This document shows, in pieces, positions 56,038 through 64,000 of a stretch of DNA of 64,000 nucleotides. Every line of letters starts with the position of its first letter. Position 1 is the first letter of the stretch. This DNA comes from JBBRHQ01 sp963781345 (GTDB lineage Bacteria > Actinomycetota > Thermoleophilia > Solirubrobacterales > 70-9). The stretch lies in assembly GCA_963781345.1 (NCBI GenBank), contig CAWAFQ010000014.1, positions 62,001 through 126,000 of the forward strand, given 5' to 3'. The position numbers were made by a program, and so were the translations under genes. Below the pieces are notes generated by a model. It had not been told where the DNA came from. It did no database searches and worked only from the letters and a program-made list of their open reading frames with translations.

Positions 56038-56664
56038 GTGGGCGGGCTCTCCGACAGCCGAGTCGGCGATGCCCTGGCCGGACTGGCATCCGCCGCCGAT
56101 CCGGCCGCCGCCGGGGCCGCGTCCGCCCTCGCGTGCGCGACGGCCGCGGCACTGGTCGAGCTGACCGCCGGACTGGCGGCGCAGCGCCTCGGGGCCGAGG
56201 GGGGTGGGGTGGGGGCCGCCGAGGCGGAGCGGCTGCGCGGCCTCGCTGCCCGGGCGGCAGAGCTGCGGGCGCGGATGCCGGCGATCGCCGACGCCGACGC
56301 CGGCCTCTACGCCGAGGTCGCCCGCGCACCCGACGCGGAGGCCCGCGCCGGCGCGCTGTCGCGAGCGAGCGAGACGCCGCTGGAGATCGCCGCGGCCGCC
56401 GCCGAGATCGCCGAGGCCGCATCGGAGGTGGTCAGCGCCGGGAGGTGGCCGTTCACGCCAGACGCCATCGTCGCCGCCGAGCTCGCCCTCGCGGCCGCGC
56501 GAGCCGGTTCGGAGTTGGTCGCCGCAAACCTCGCCGGGTCGGCCGGGGATCCCCGGGTGGCCGGTGCACGGGCGGCGGCGATGCGCGCCGAGGCGGCGGC
56601 CATCAGCGCGCGGGGCGAGTCTGCTTCGCATGGCGAAGAAGACCGGCCCAGTGGGCGGGAATAG
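56038..56664 (+). CDS. Cyclodeaminase/cyclohydrolase family protein, probable methenyl-THF cyclohydrolase
   Basis: 208 residues from GTG 56038, 4 nt after fhs. It has the four-helix formiminotransferase-cyclodeaminase C-terminal fold: GGLSDSRVGDALAGLASAAD, AGAASALACATAAALVELTA, EAERLRGLAARAAELRARMP, ADADAGLYAEVARAP. Free-standing members include methenyl-THF cyclohydrolase FchA, which fits between methylene-THF and formate-THF ligase here. The composition is very Ala-rich. Function is assigned from family plus context. Confidence 0.82.
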   Translation: MGGLSDSRVGDALAGLASAADPAAAGAASALACATAAALVELTAGLAAQRLGAEGGGVGAAEAERLRGLAARAAELRARMPAIADADAGLYAEVARAPDAEARAGALSRASETPLEIAAAAAEIAEAASEVVSAGRWPFTPDAIVAAELALAAARAGSELVAANLAGSAGDPRVAGARAAAMRAEAAAISARGESASHGEEDRPSGRE

Positions 56665-56673
56665 GCTCGCGTC

Positions 56674-57424
56674 GTGCTTCAGCCATCCCTCGTTGACACC
56701 GCCGAGGCCGCCCTTCGTGAGCGGCTCGCCCCCGGAAGGGCCAGGCCCGGGGACCGGTTGCCGCCCGAGAAGGAGCTGGCGCAGACGCTGGGGGTCTCGA
56801 GGGGGACGCTGAGGCTCGCACTCGAGCGCCTCGAGGCGAACGGCGAGATCCTCCGCAGGCAGGGCAGCGGCACCTTCGTCGGCCGGGTCGCCCTGCCGGC
56901 GGCATTCAGCGAGGGCCTGGAGGTGCTCGAGTCCTATGCCTCGCTGGCACGGCGGCAGGGGAAGCGGCTGACCGTGCGCAACCTCCAGATCGAGCAGACG
57001 CCGGTCCCCGGGTACGTGGCCGAGGCGCTGGGGATCGCCGAGGAAGGCGCGAGCGCCGCTGATCCACCGAACCCTGCTCGCCGACGGGGCCGTCGCCGCC
57101 TACATGCGCGACATCGTCCACCCGGAGATCGACCTTCCTTCGGCCGAGGAGCTGCGCGAGGCGATCGAGGCGGGGAGGATGGTCCTCGACGTCCTCGTCG
57201 AGCGCGGCGTCCCGATCAGCTTCGCCCGCACCAGCGTCAGGCCGCGCCTGGTCGAGCCGGGGGGCCGGCTCGGCGAGGCGATGGGCGCGACCCGCGTCAC
57301 CGCCACGCTGGAGCTGATCGAGCTGATCCACGAGACCGGGGGAGAGACGATCCAGTACTCGAGCAGCGTCTTCGCCCCCGGCTCGATCGACCTGCACGTG
57401 ATCCGAAGCCTGACCCAGCGGTGA
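56674..57424 (+). CDS. GntR-family (HutC subfamily) regulator, one frameshift
   Basis: GTG 56674 starts a winged helix with GDRLPPEKELAQTLGVSRGT, LRLALERLEANGEILRRQGS and GTFVGR. The UTRA effector domain follows; an extra base near 57056 shifts the frame, after which VAAYMRDIVHPEIDLPSAEE and IQYSSSVFAPGSIDLHVIRS complete it. The pair of winged helix plus UTRA places it in the HutC group. It is the last gene of the rightward arm, so it probably controls the pathway, perhaps through the divergent promoter at 49.0-49.2 kb. Effector unknown. Confidence 0.82.
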
Positions 57425-57705
57425 GCCACGCCGACGTCCAGGTCCGTCTGCGAGCCCGTGCCGGCAGCGATCAGCTCGGGGGATTTCGCGACGGGCGGCT
57501 GATCGCGAGGGTCTCGGCGCCCCCCGTGGACGGACGCGCGAACAAGGCCCTGCGCAGCCTCATCGCCCGGCGCGTCGGTGTCGCCCCATCGAGGGTGGAG
57601 ATCGTGCGCGGCGAGCGCTCGCGCGACAAGCTGGTTCGGGTCGAGGGCATCGATCCCGTCCGGCTCCGCGAGGCCCTGGGCGGGGAGGATCGCCTCCGCG
57701 GGTAG
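57421..57705 (+). CDS. DUF167/YggU-family protein
   Basis: 94 residues from GTG 57421, overlapping the GntR stop (GTGA). Family pattern: VQVRLRARAGSDQLGGFRDG, LIARVSAPPVDGRANKALRS, VEIVRGERSRDKLVRVEGID. These small proteins are widespread with no firm function. The 262 bp after it (57706-57967) contain no convincing gene. Confidence 0.87.
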   Translation: MSHADVQVRLRARAGSDQLGGFRDGRLIARVSAPPVDGRANKALRSLIARRVGVAPSRVEIVRGERSRDKLVRVEGIDPVRLREALGGEDRLRG

Positions 57706-57967
57706 TTCCCTGCCCGGGGGCGACGCCGATTTGCGCGATCGGCCTGACCTGCCGGGTCTACCGGCGTCGCGACGGCACGGTCTCGCCCTCCCCGACCCCG
57801 ACGACCTCCGCGACGCGCTTGCAAAGATAGGCAGGTGACCTCGGACCGCATAGCGAAACGCCGTGCTCGACGGCCCCCCCGGACCCGGCCGAGACCGCGC
57901 CGATGGGGTGCACCGTCAAGTGGAATAGGAGACCGGTTCCGGGACATTCAACGGAAAGGACCCAGCA

Positions 57968-58438
57968 ATGCCTGAACCAACGCCCAGCCCCACGATGGCC
58001 GAGCACACCCTCACGATCACGCGCGTTCTCGACGCACCGCGCGAGCTCGTCTGGAAGGCCTGGACCGATCCCACCGAGTTCGCCAAGTGGTTCGGACCCG
58101 AGGGCTTCCGCACGCCCGAGGACTCGGTGACGATCGACCCTCGCCCCGGCGGCGTCTTCCGGTCGACGATGGTCGGCCCGGACGGGACCGAATACCCCTC
58201 GGACGGCACCTTCCGCGAGGTCGACGAGCCCGAGCGGCTGGTCGCCGGCGAGGATGAGATCGACAGCCCGATGATGGAGCGCACCGAGAACGTCCTGACC
58301 TTCACCGATCTCGGTGACGGCCGGACCGAGCTGAAGATCGAGGCAACGATGGTCTGCACGGAGGAGTTGCCCGCGATGGCCGAGCTCGGCTGGGGCACCA
58401 CCCTCGACAAGCTTGCCGCGCTCCTGGCCGACCGCTGA
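57968..58438 (+). CDS. SRPBCC (AHSA1-like) domain protein
   Basis: 156 residues from ATG 57968 with an AAAGGA ribosome-binding site. Family features are LTITRVLDAPRELVWKAWTD, PTEFAKWFGPEGF, DPRPGGVFRSTMVGPDGTEY and LTFTDLGDGRTELKIEATM. The fold has a hydrophobic pocket that binds small lipophilic ligands. The role is unknown. It is followed 11 nt later by a VOC protein, a common pairing in actinobacterial genomes. Confidence 0.9.
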   Translation: MPEPTPSPTMAEHTLTITRVLDAPRELVWKAWTDPTEFAKWFGPEGFRTPEDSVTIDPRPGGVFRSTMVGPDGTEYPSDGTFREVDEPERLVAGEDEIDSPMMERTENVLTFTDLGDGRTELKIEATMVCTEELPAMAELGWGTTLDKLAALLADR

Positions 58439-58449
58439 GGAAAGGACAC

Positions 58450-58941
58450 ATGGCCATGAAGCAGAGGATCACCCCGAGTCTGTGGTTCGACACCGAGGCC
58501 GAGGAGGCCGCGGGCTTCTACATCTCCGTCTTCGAGAACTCGCGCATCGTCAACGTGGCCCACTACACCGAGGCCGGCCCGCGGCCGGCCGGGACGGTGA
58601 TGACGGTGGAGTTCGAGCTCGACGGCCAACGGTTCGTCGGCATCAACGGCGGCCCACAGTTCACCTTCGACGAGGCCGTCTCCTTCCAGATCACCTGCGA
58701 GAACCAGGACGAGGTCGACTACTTCTGGGGACGGCTCTCCGAGGGCGGGGAGGAGGGGCGCTGTGGTTGGCTGAAGGACCGCTTCGGCCTTTCCTGGCAG
58801 GTCGTGCCGACCGGGATGGAGGAGGTCTTCGGCGATCCGGACCCGGAGCGGGCCCGGCGCGCGATGGAGGCGATGCTCGGGATGGGCAAGCTCGATATCG
58901 CCGCGCTGCGCCGAGCGGCCGCTGGTGAGCAAGGAAGCTGA
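58450..58941 (+). CDS. VOC-superfamily protein (PhnB/3-dmu-9_3-mt type)
   Basis: 163 residues from ATG 58450, preceded by GGAAAGGA (nearly the same ribosome-binding site as the gene before). Signature: ITPSLWFDTEAEEAAGFYIS, VFENSRI, FELDGQRFVGINGGPQFTFD, GWLKDRFGLSWQVVPTGMEE. It belongs to the glyoxalase-fold group often annotated as a 3-demethylubiquinone methyltransferase-like protein, which is a misnomer here. Convergent with a truncated lemA. Confidence 0.9.
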   Translation: MAMKQRITPSLWFDTEAEEAAGFYISVFENSRIVNVAHYTEAGPRPAGTVMTVEFELDGQRFVGINGGPQFTFDEAVSFQITCENQDEVDYFWGRLSEGGEEGRCGWLKDRFGLSWQVVPTGMEEVFGDPDPERARRAMEAMLGMGKLDIAALRRAAAGEQGS

Positions 58942-58965
58942 ACTTGGTTGGGTGGTGCCTTTGCG

Positions 58966-59202
58966 ACGAGCACTGCTGCGCGCCTCGGTCACCTCTTCGA
59001 AGGTCTCGCGCTCATGGCTCGCGTAGCCCTTGACCGCCTCCACCAGGTTGGGGATCAGGTCGTGGCGGCGTTGAAGCGCAGTCTCGATCTGCGCCCAGTT
59101 GTTGTCGACCGCGTTGCGCCGGGAAACCATTCGGTTGCAGGTGAACCAGACGCCGACCGCGACCGCGACGATGAACCCGGCGAGAATTAGAACGACGATC
59201 AA
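58966..59202 (-). pseudogene. lemA: LemA-family protein, 3' truncated
   Basis: From TTG 59202 the frame begins with a membrane segment (IVVLILAGFIVAVAVGVWF) and the LemA signature SRRNAVDNNWAQIETALQRR, HDLIPNLVEAVKGYASHERE, TFEEVTEARS. Similarity ends after about 79 residues, where LemA proteins normally run to about 185. Beyond 58966 the frame continues only as antisense of the VOC and SRPBCC genes. The 3' part was lost, probably when those genes were joined here. Confidence 0.75.
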
Positions 59203-59450
59203 GGCATGGGGAATCTGCCCTGCTTTGGTGTCTTCCCCGGCCCAAGGACGACGATTTCTCCCCTCGCATTTCGAGTACCCGCACGCCGAGCCCTGACCTC
59301 ACCCTGCACAACCCCACAGGTCCCCCGGCGGGAGGGTCAGCCGCGACTTGCCTCGCGGGCAAACCGCTGGCGCCACCTTTACGAGATCTTGATGCCAGTG
59401 CCCGGAATCCCCATGCGGGCTTGACGCAGCCCCGCGAATACTGGTTCTGC

Positions 59451-59576
59451 ATGTACACGCCCGCTGACATATTCCCCGGCGGAGGCGGTCTTCCGGCCGA
59501 CGTCTTCGCGATCGCGGTCGCCCTGGCCGTCTTCGCGCTGCTGTACTGGGCGATCTCCCTGGTCGACCGGATATGA
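59451..59576 (+). CDS. Small membrane protein at the head of the kdp operon
   Basis: 41 residues: MYTPADIFPGGGGLPADVFA then one membrane helix (IAVALAVFALLYWAISLV) and DRI. Its stop overlaps the kdpF start (ATGA), so it is translationally coupled to the potassium ATPase genes. It is not KdpF itself. I know no name for it; a structural or regulatory microprotein of the Kdp complex is possible. The preceding gap (59203-59450) shows no recognisable riboswitch or sensor gene. Confidence 0.65.
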   Translation: MYTPADIFPGGGGLPADVFAIAVALAVFALLYWAISLVDRI

Positions 59577-59677
59577 CGCTGGCGGCCCTCACAGGCGCGG
59601 ACGTGCTCGGTCTGATCGTCTCGGCGCTGGTCTGCGTCTACCTGGTCTACGCGCTCCTTCGCGGGGAGAGGTTCTAG
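59573..59677 (+). CDS. kdpF: KdpF-like small subunit of the potassium-importing ATPase
   Basis: 34 residues with one helix and the typical KdpF ending: LGLIVSALVCVYLVYALLRG then ERF. It ends directly before the kdpA ATG and overlaps the upstream microprotein. KdpF stabilises the KdpABC complex in the membrane. Confidence 0.85.
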   Translation: MTLAALTGADVLGLIVSALVCVYLVYALLRGERF

Positions 59678-61442
59678 ATGCTCCAGGGCTGGGTTCAGAT
59701 CGCCGTCTTCTTCGCGGTCCTGGTCGCGCTGACGCCGCTGATCGGCGCCTACATGGCGCGGGTCTTCACCGGCGAGCGCGTCTTCCTCAGCCCCGTCCTC
59801 GGGCCGATCGAGCGCCTCACCTACAGGGTGTTGCGCGTGCGGCCCGACGAGGGCCAGGACTGGAAGGGCTACGCGCGGAGCCTGATCGCTTTCTCGCTTC
59901 TCTTCTGGATCGCCCTCTACCTGATCCTCCGCACCCAGGGGATCCAGCCGTTCAACCCGGAGGGCTTCCATTCCGGACCCTGGGACCTCAGCTTCAACAC
60001 GACCTCGTCGTTCATCACCAACACCAACTGGCAGTACTACGGCGGCGAGACCACCCTCACCTACTTCGCCCAGATGGCAGGACTCGCGGTCCAGAACTTC
60101 GTCTCGGCGGCGGTCGGGATCGCCGTCGTCGTCGCCCTGATCCGCGGAATCGTCTCCCGCAGCGGCAAGCAGATCGGCAACTTCTGGGAGGACCTGGTCC
60201 GCACCCTGCTCTACATCCTGGTGCCGATCTCGGTGATCGGCGCCCTCTTCCTCGTCTCCCAGGGCGTCATCCAGAACATTGGCGACTACGCCCTCGTCCA
60301 CACGCTCACGGGCGGCACCCAGACCCTGGCCCAGGGCCCCGTCGCCTCGCAGGAGGTGATCAAGGAGCTCGGGACCAACGGTGGCGGCTTCTTCAACGTC
60401 AACTCGTCGATGCCGTTCGAGAACCCGACCGGGCTCACGAACTTCTTCGAGATGCTGCTGATCCTTGTGATCCCGGCCGGCGCTCACCTACACCTACGGC
60501 ACGCATGGTCGGCAGTCGCCGCCAGGGCTGGGCGATCTTCTCGGCGATGCTCGGTCCTCTTCGTCGCCGGGGTCGCGGTCGTCTATCATCGCCGAGCAGC
60601 ACGGCACCCCGGCCCAGCACGCCGCCGGCCTCCACACCCACGCTTTCGATGGCTCGACCGGCGGCAACATGGAGGGCAAGGAGCAGCGCTTCGGGATCGC
60701 CGACTCGTCGCTGTGGGCGGCGGTGACCACGGTCACGTCCTGCGGCGCGGTCAACGCCGCCTTCGAGTCGCTGACCGGGCTCGGCGGCGCGGTGCCGATT
60801 CGCCAACCTCGGCTTCAGCGAGGTGGTCTTCGGCGGAGTCGGCAGCCGGCCTCTACTCGATGCTCCTCTACGTCCTGCTCGCCGTCTTCATCGGCGGCCT
60901 GATGGTCGGGCGCACGCCGGAGTACCTGGGCAAGAAGATCCAGGCGCGGGAGATCAAGCTGGTCTCGCTCGGGGTCCTGTTCACGCCGCTGGCGGTGCTG
61001 ATGTCTGCGGGCCTGGCTTCGGCGACGCGGGCCGGCACCCGCTCGATCTTCGCCGGGATCAATCCGCAGGGGTTCTCGGAGACCCTCTACGCCTACCTCT
61101 CGCAGGCCAACAACAACGGCTCGGCCTTCGCCGGCTACACCGGCTTCGTCCAGCCGAACGCACCCGGGAACGCCGGCGCCTACGGGATCAGCTTCGCCGA
61201 CCTGCTCGGCGGCGCGACGATGACTCGGCGCCCGCTTCGTCCCGATCATCTTCGTCCTCGCCGTCGCCGGCTCGCTTGCCGGCAAGAAGGTCTCGCCGGT
61301 CGGCCTCGGGACGATGCGGACCGACAACCCGACCTTCGTCGTCCTGCTGATCGGCGTCGTCATCCTGGTCGGCGCCCTCACCTTCTTCCCCGCCCTCCTG
61401 CTCGGACCGATCGTCCAGAGCCTGACCACGAGGCTGTTCTGA
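59678..61442 (+). CDS. kdpA: Potassium-transporting ATPase subunit KdpA (several frameshifts)
   Basis: The first 268 codons are clean: SFNTTSSFITNTNWQYYGGE, NFVSAAVGIAVVVALIRGI, ELGTNGGGFFNVNSSMPFEN (selectivity-filter loops). From about 60478 single-base shifts occur (near 60480, 60500, 60556, 60588, 60797, 60845, 61222), mostly extra bases. Other frames supply SLWAAVTTVTSCGAVNAAFE, LYSMLLYVLLAVFIGGLMVG, RTPEYLGKKIQAREIKLVSL and LSQANNNGSAFAGYTGF. It is the K+-selective, channel-like subunit. The end overlaps kdpC (TGATG). Length supports an intact gene with sequence errors. Confidence 0.87.
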
Positions 61443-62104
61443 TGATGCGCCGCACCTGCTCACCTCGCTGATCGCGGTGTCGCTGCTTCACGCGTGGTCC
61501 TCGGCCTCGCTCTACCCGCTGGCGATCACCGGCATCTCCCAGGTCGTCTTCCCGGGCAAGGCCAACGGCTCGAAGCTGACGGTCGACGGCAGGGTCGTCG
61601 GCTCGAGCCTGATCGGCCAGTCCTTCTCGAGGCCGGTGATCGGCAAGAACGGCAAGCCGAAGGTCGACGCAGACGGCGAACGGTGCTCGCCCCCGACCCG
61701 GCCTACTTCCAGCCGCGGCCCTCGGCGACCGGCTACGCGCCCGACGTCACCTTCTTCGGCAACCTCGGCCCGAACAGCATCGAAGCGCGCGACGTGGTGC
61801 AGGCGAACCTCGCCGCCTACCTCAAGCCTCGAGAAGCCCTACGACACACTCGCTGACCAAGGACGAGGTCCCGGTCGACGCGATCACCCAGTCGGCGCTC
61901 CGGGGTCGACCCGCAAATCTCCGAGGCCAACGCCCGGATCCAGGCGCATCGGATCGCCGCCGTCCGCAAGCTGCCGCTCTCCAAGGTCGAAGACCTGATC
62001 TCCGACCACACCGACGGCCGCTTCGCTCGGCCTGCTTCGGCGAGCCCGGCGTCAACGTCCTCGAGCTCAACATCGCCCTCGACAAGGAGGCGCCGCTCAA
62101 ATGA
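61442..62104 (+). CDS. kdpC: Potassium-transporting ATPase subunit KdpC (frameshifted)
   Basis: The N-terminal membrane helix is scrambled by indels (61450-61500), then LYPLAITGISQVVFPGKANG, SKLTVDGRVVGSSLIGQSFS, AYFQPRPSATGYAPDVTFFG, NLGPNSIEARDVVQANLAAY and the diagnostic GVDPQISEANARIQAHRIA (the last in a corrected frame) identify KdpC. The end is NVLELNIALDKEAPLK. It lies between kdpA and kdpB, where the canonical order has it last. It overlaps kdpB by 4 nt. Confidence 0.85.
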
Positions 62105-64000
62105 CCACCGAGAACCAAGCCCCGCTCCCTCTTCGACCCCGAGATCATGCGCCCGGCGCTGCTCGAGTCGCTGCGCAAGCTCGACCCCCGGGTCCAGGTC
62201 CGCAACCCGGTGATGTTCGTGGTCGAGATCGGCGCCGTGATCACCACCGTCGCCTGGCTGATCCAGCTCTTCGGCGGCAGCCCCCTGGGCGGCGGCCACG
62301 AGCCCTCCTGGTTCACCTTCAGCGTCACCGTCTGGCTCTGGCTCACGGTCGTCTTCGCCAACCTCGCCGAGGCCCTGGCGGAGGGCCGCGGCCGCGCCCA
62401 GGCGGCGAGCCTGCGGGCGATGCGGACCGAGACCACCGCCCATCTGCGCGACGGCGGCGAGAAGCCCGCCTCCGAGCTGGTGCGCGGCGACGTCGTCGTC
62501 GTCGAGGCGGGAGAGCCGATCCCCGGCGACGGCACCGTGATCGAGGGGATCGCCTCGGTCGACGAGTCGGCGATCACGGGCGAGTCGGCGCCGGTGATCC
62601 GCGAGGCCGGCGGCGACCGCAGCGCCGTCACCGGCGGCACCAAGGTGCTCTCGGACCGGATCGTCGTCGAGATCACCCAGGAGCCGGGCAACTCGTTCCT
62701 CGACCGGATGATCGCCCTGGTCGAGGGGGCGGAGCGGCGCAAGACCCCGAACGAGATCGCCCTCGGAATCCTGCTCGCCGCCCTGACTCTGATCTTCGTC
62801 GTCGTCGTCGTCTCGCTGCGCCCCTTCGCCCTCTTCGCCGGCACGCGAACTCTCCGAGACGACCCTGATCGCCCTGCTCGTCGCGCTGATCCCGACCACG
62901 ATCGGGGCGCTGCTCTCGGCGATCGGTATCGCCGGCATGGACCGGCTCGTCCGCCGCAACGTGCTCGCGCTCTCCGGGCGCGCGGTCGAGGCCTCCGGCG
63001 ACTGCGACGTCCTGCTGCTCGACAAGACCGGGACGATCACCCTCGGCAACCGCGAGGCGACCGAGTTCATCCCGATGCCGGGGGTCGGCGAGAGCGAGCT
63101 GGCCGAGGCCGCCCAGATGTCCTCGCTCGCCGACGAGACCCCCGAGGGCCGCTCGATCGTCGTCCTCGCCAAGAGCTTCGGCATCCGCGAGCACGACTTC
63201 GCCGGGCACGAGCCGACCTTCGTCCCGTTCAGCGCCGAGACCCGGATGAGCGGCGTCGACTTCAACGGCACCCAGCTGCGCAAGGGCGCCGGCGACGCGA
63301 TCGAAGTCGTGGGTCGCCGGGGAGGGCGGACAGGCCCCGCCTCGAGCTCGACGCGGAGCTCGACCGGATCGGCCGCGAGGGCGGAACCCCGCTCGCGGTC
63401 GCCCGCGACGAGCGTCGTGCTCGGCGTCATCTACCTCAAGGACGTCGTCAAGGAGGGGATGAGCCACCGCTTCGACCAGCTGCGGGCGATGGGGATCCGC
63501 ACGATCATGGTCACCGGCGACAACCGACTCACCGCGGCCAAGATCGCCGAGGAGGCCGGCGTCGACGACTTCCTCGCCGAGGCGACGCCCGAGCGCAAGC
63601 TCGAGCTGATCACCGAGCAGCAGGCCGACGGCCGGCTGATCGCGATGACCGGCGACGGCACCAACGACGCCCCCGCGCTCGCTCAGGCCGACGTCGGGGT
63701 CGCGATGAACACCGGCACCCAGGCTGCCCGCGAGGCCGGCAACATGGTCGACCTCGACTCCAATCCGACGAAGCTGATCGAGATCGTCGAGGTCGGCAAG
63801 CAGCTGCTGATCACCCGCGGCGCCCTGACGACCTTCTCGATCGCCAACGACGTCGCCAAGTACTTCGCGATCCTGCCGGCGATGTTCGCGGTGACCTACG
63901 CCACGGCGGGCTCGCGCGGACCGCTCGACGCGCTCAACATCATGTCGCTGGGCTCACCGCAGTCGGCGATCCTCTCGGCGGTGATCTTCAACGCGCTGAT
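62101..64000 (+). CDS. kdpB: Potassium-transporting ATPase subunit KdpB, 3' end beyond window (frameshifted)
   Basis: ATG 62101 is followed, after an extra C near 62130, by FDPEIMRPALLESLRKLDPR and VQVRNPVMFVVEIGAVITTV. P-type ATPase marks: SAITGESAPVIREAGGDRSA, the phosphorylation site LLLDKTGTITLGNRE, KGAGDAIEVV, MVTGDNRLTAAKIAEEAGVD and MTGDGTNDAPALAQADVGVA. Shifts also occur near 62845, 63312 and 63418. The gene is still open at base 64000. KdpB supplies the ATP-driven energy for K+ uptake. Confidence 0.9.

Noticed and set aside
57706..57838. A short frame after the DUF167 gene ending at 57838
   Set aside because: It has plausible composition but no start codon of its own and no recognisable family; it reads through from another frame of the DUF167 gene.
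57916..58960. Long extension of the lemA frame across the VOC and SRPBCC genes
   Set aside because: LemA similarity ends near 58966; the remaining 350 codons are antisense to two well-supported genes.
59203..59450. A cyclic-di-AMP (ydaO-type) riboswitch before kdp
   Set aside because: I looked for the conserved core segments and could not align them with confidence.
61817..63430. A 537-codon open frame on the minus strand opposite kdpC/kdpB
   Set aside because: It is antisense to clearly conserved Kdp sequence, has Arg/Gly/Asp-rich shadow composition, and matches no family.

Overview
The window is very GC-rich, uses many GTG and TTG starts, and packs genes with 1-8 nt overlaps. Together with MarP-type protease, AddAB, HutC-type regulator, LuxR/AAA giant regulator and RCC1 proteins ending in a FecR-like module, this suggests an actinobacterial chromosome, most likely class Thermoleophilia (Solirubrobacterales-like). 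The class-level call is inference from gene content; no rRNA or tRNA gene was seen.

Layout. 0-9 kb: cell envelope and housekeeping genes (penicillin-binding protein, MarP protease, HxlR regulator, GGCT-like protein, xseAB, universal stress protein, an MFS transporter fused to a cyclic-nucleotide-binding domain). 9-14.5 kb: two tandem RCC1-repeat proteins with an almost identical FecR-like C-terminal module, overlapping a CHASE2-adenylate/guanylate cyclase. 14.5-18 kb: one giant protein joining a class I glutamine amidotransferase to an AAA/LuxR regulator. 18-25 kb: addA/addB. 25-28 kb: HAD phosphatase, FxsA, DUF59 and unknowns. 28-29 kb: a decayed IS21-family element. 29-39 kb: CYTH protein, pyruvate-kinase-like protein, CorA, a P2-type ATPase, Kup and two universal stress proteins.

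39.4-57.7 kb is the centrepiece: two divergent gene sets that together look like a complete N-methylglutamate (NMG) pathway for methylated amines. Leftward: gmaS-like type III glutamine synthetase, mgsA, mgsB, mgsC, then an NAD-dependent formate dehydrogenase (NuoEF-fused beta subunit, iron-sulfur/molybdopterin alpha subunit) and fdhD. Rightward: sarcosine-oxidase-type subunits delta, alpha, gamma, beta (NMG dehydrogenase), formate-THF ligase, a cyclodeaminase/cyclohydrolase and a HutC-type GntR regulator. The inferred route is methylamine to gamma-glutamylmethylamide to N-methylglutamate to glutamate plus methylene-THF, then formate, CO2 and NADH. Only methylene-THF dehydrogenase is missing from the window.

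58-64 kb holds small SRPBCC and VOC proteins, a truncated lemA, and a potassium-importing kdp operon in the order F-A-C-B, running off the end.

A quality caution: kup, fdhD, fdhA, fdhB, mgsA, mgsB, the GntR gene and kdpA/C/B carry many single-base frameshifts, mostly +1, while the sequence from gmaS to the cyclodeaminase gene is clean. Their overall lengths match intact families, so most of these are better read as assembly or read errors than as real pseudogenes.
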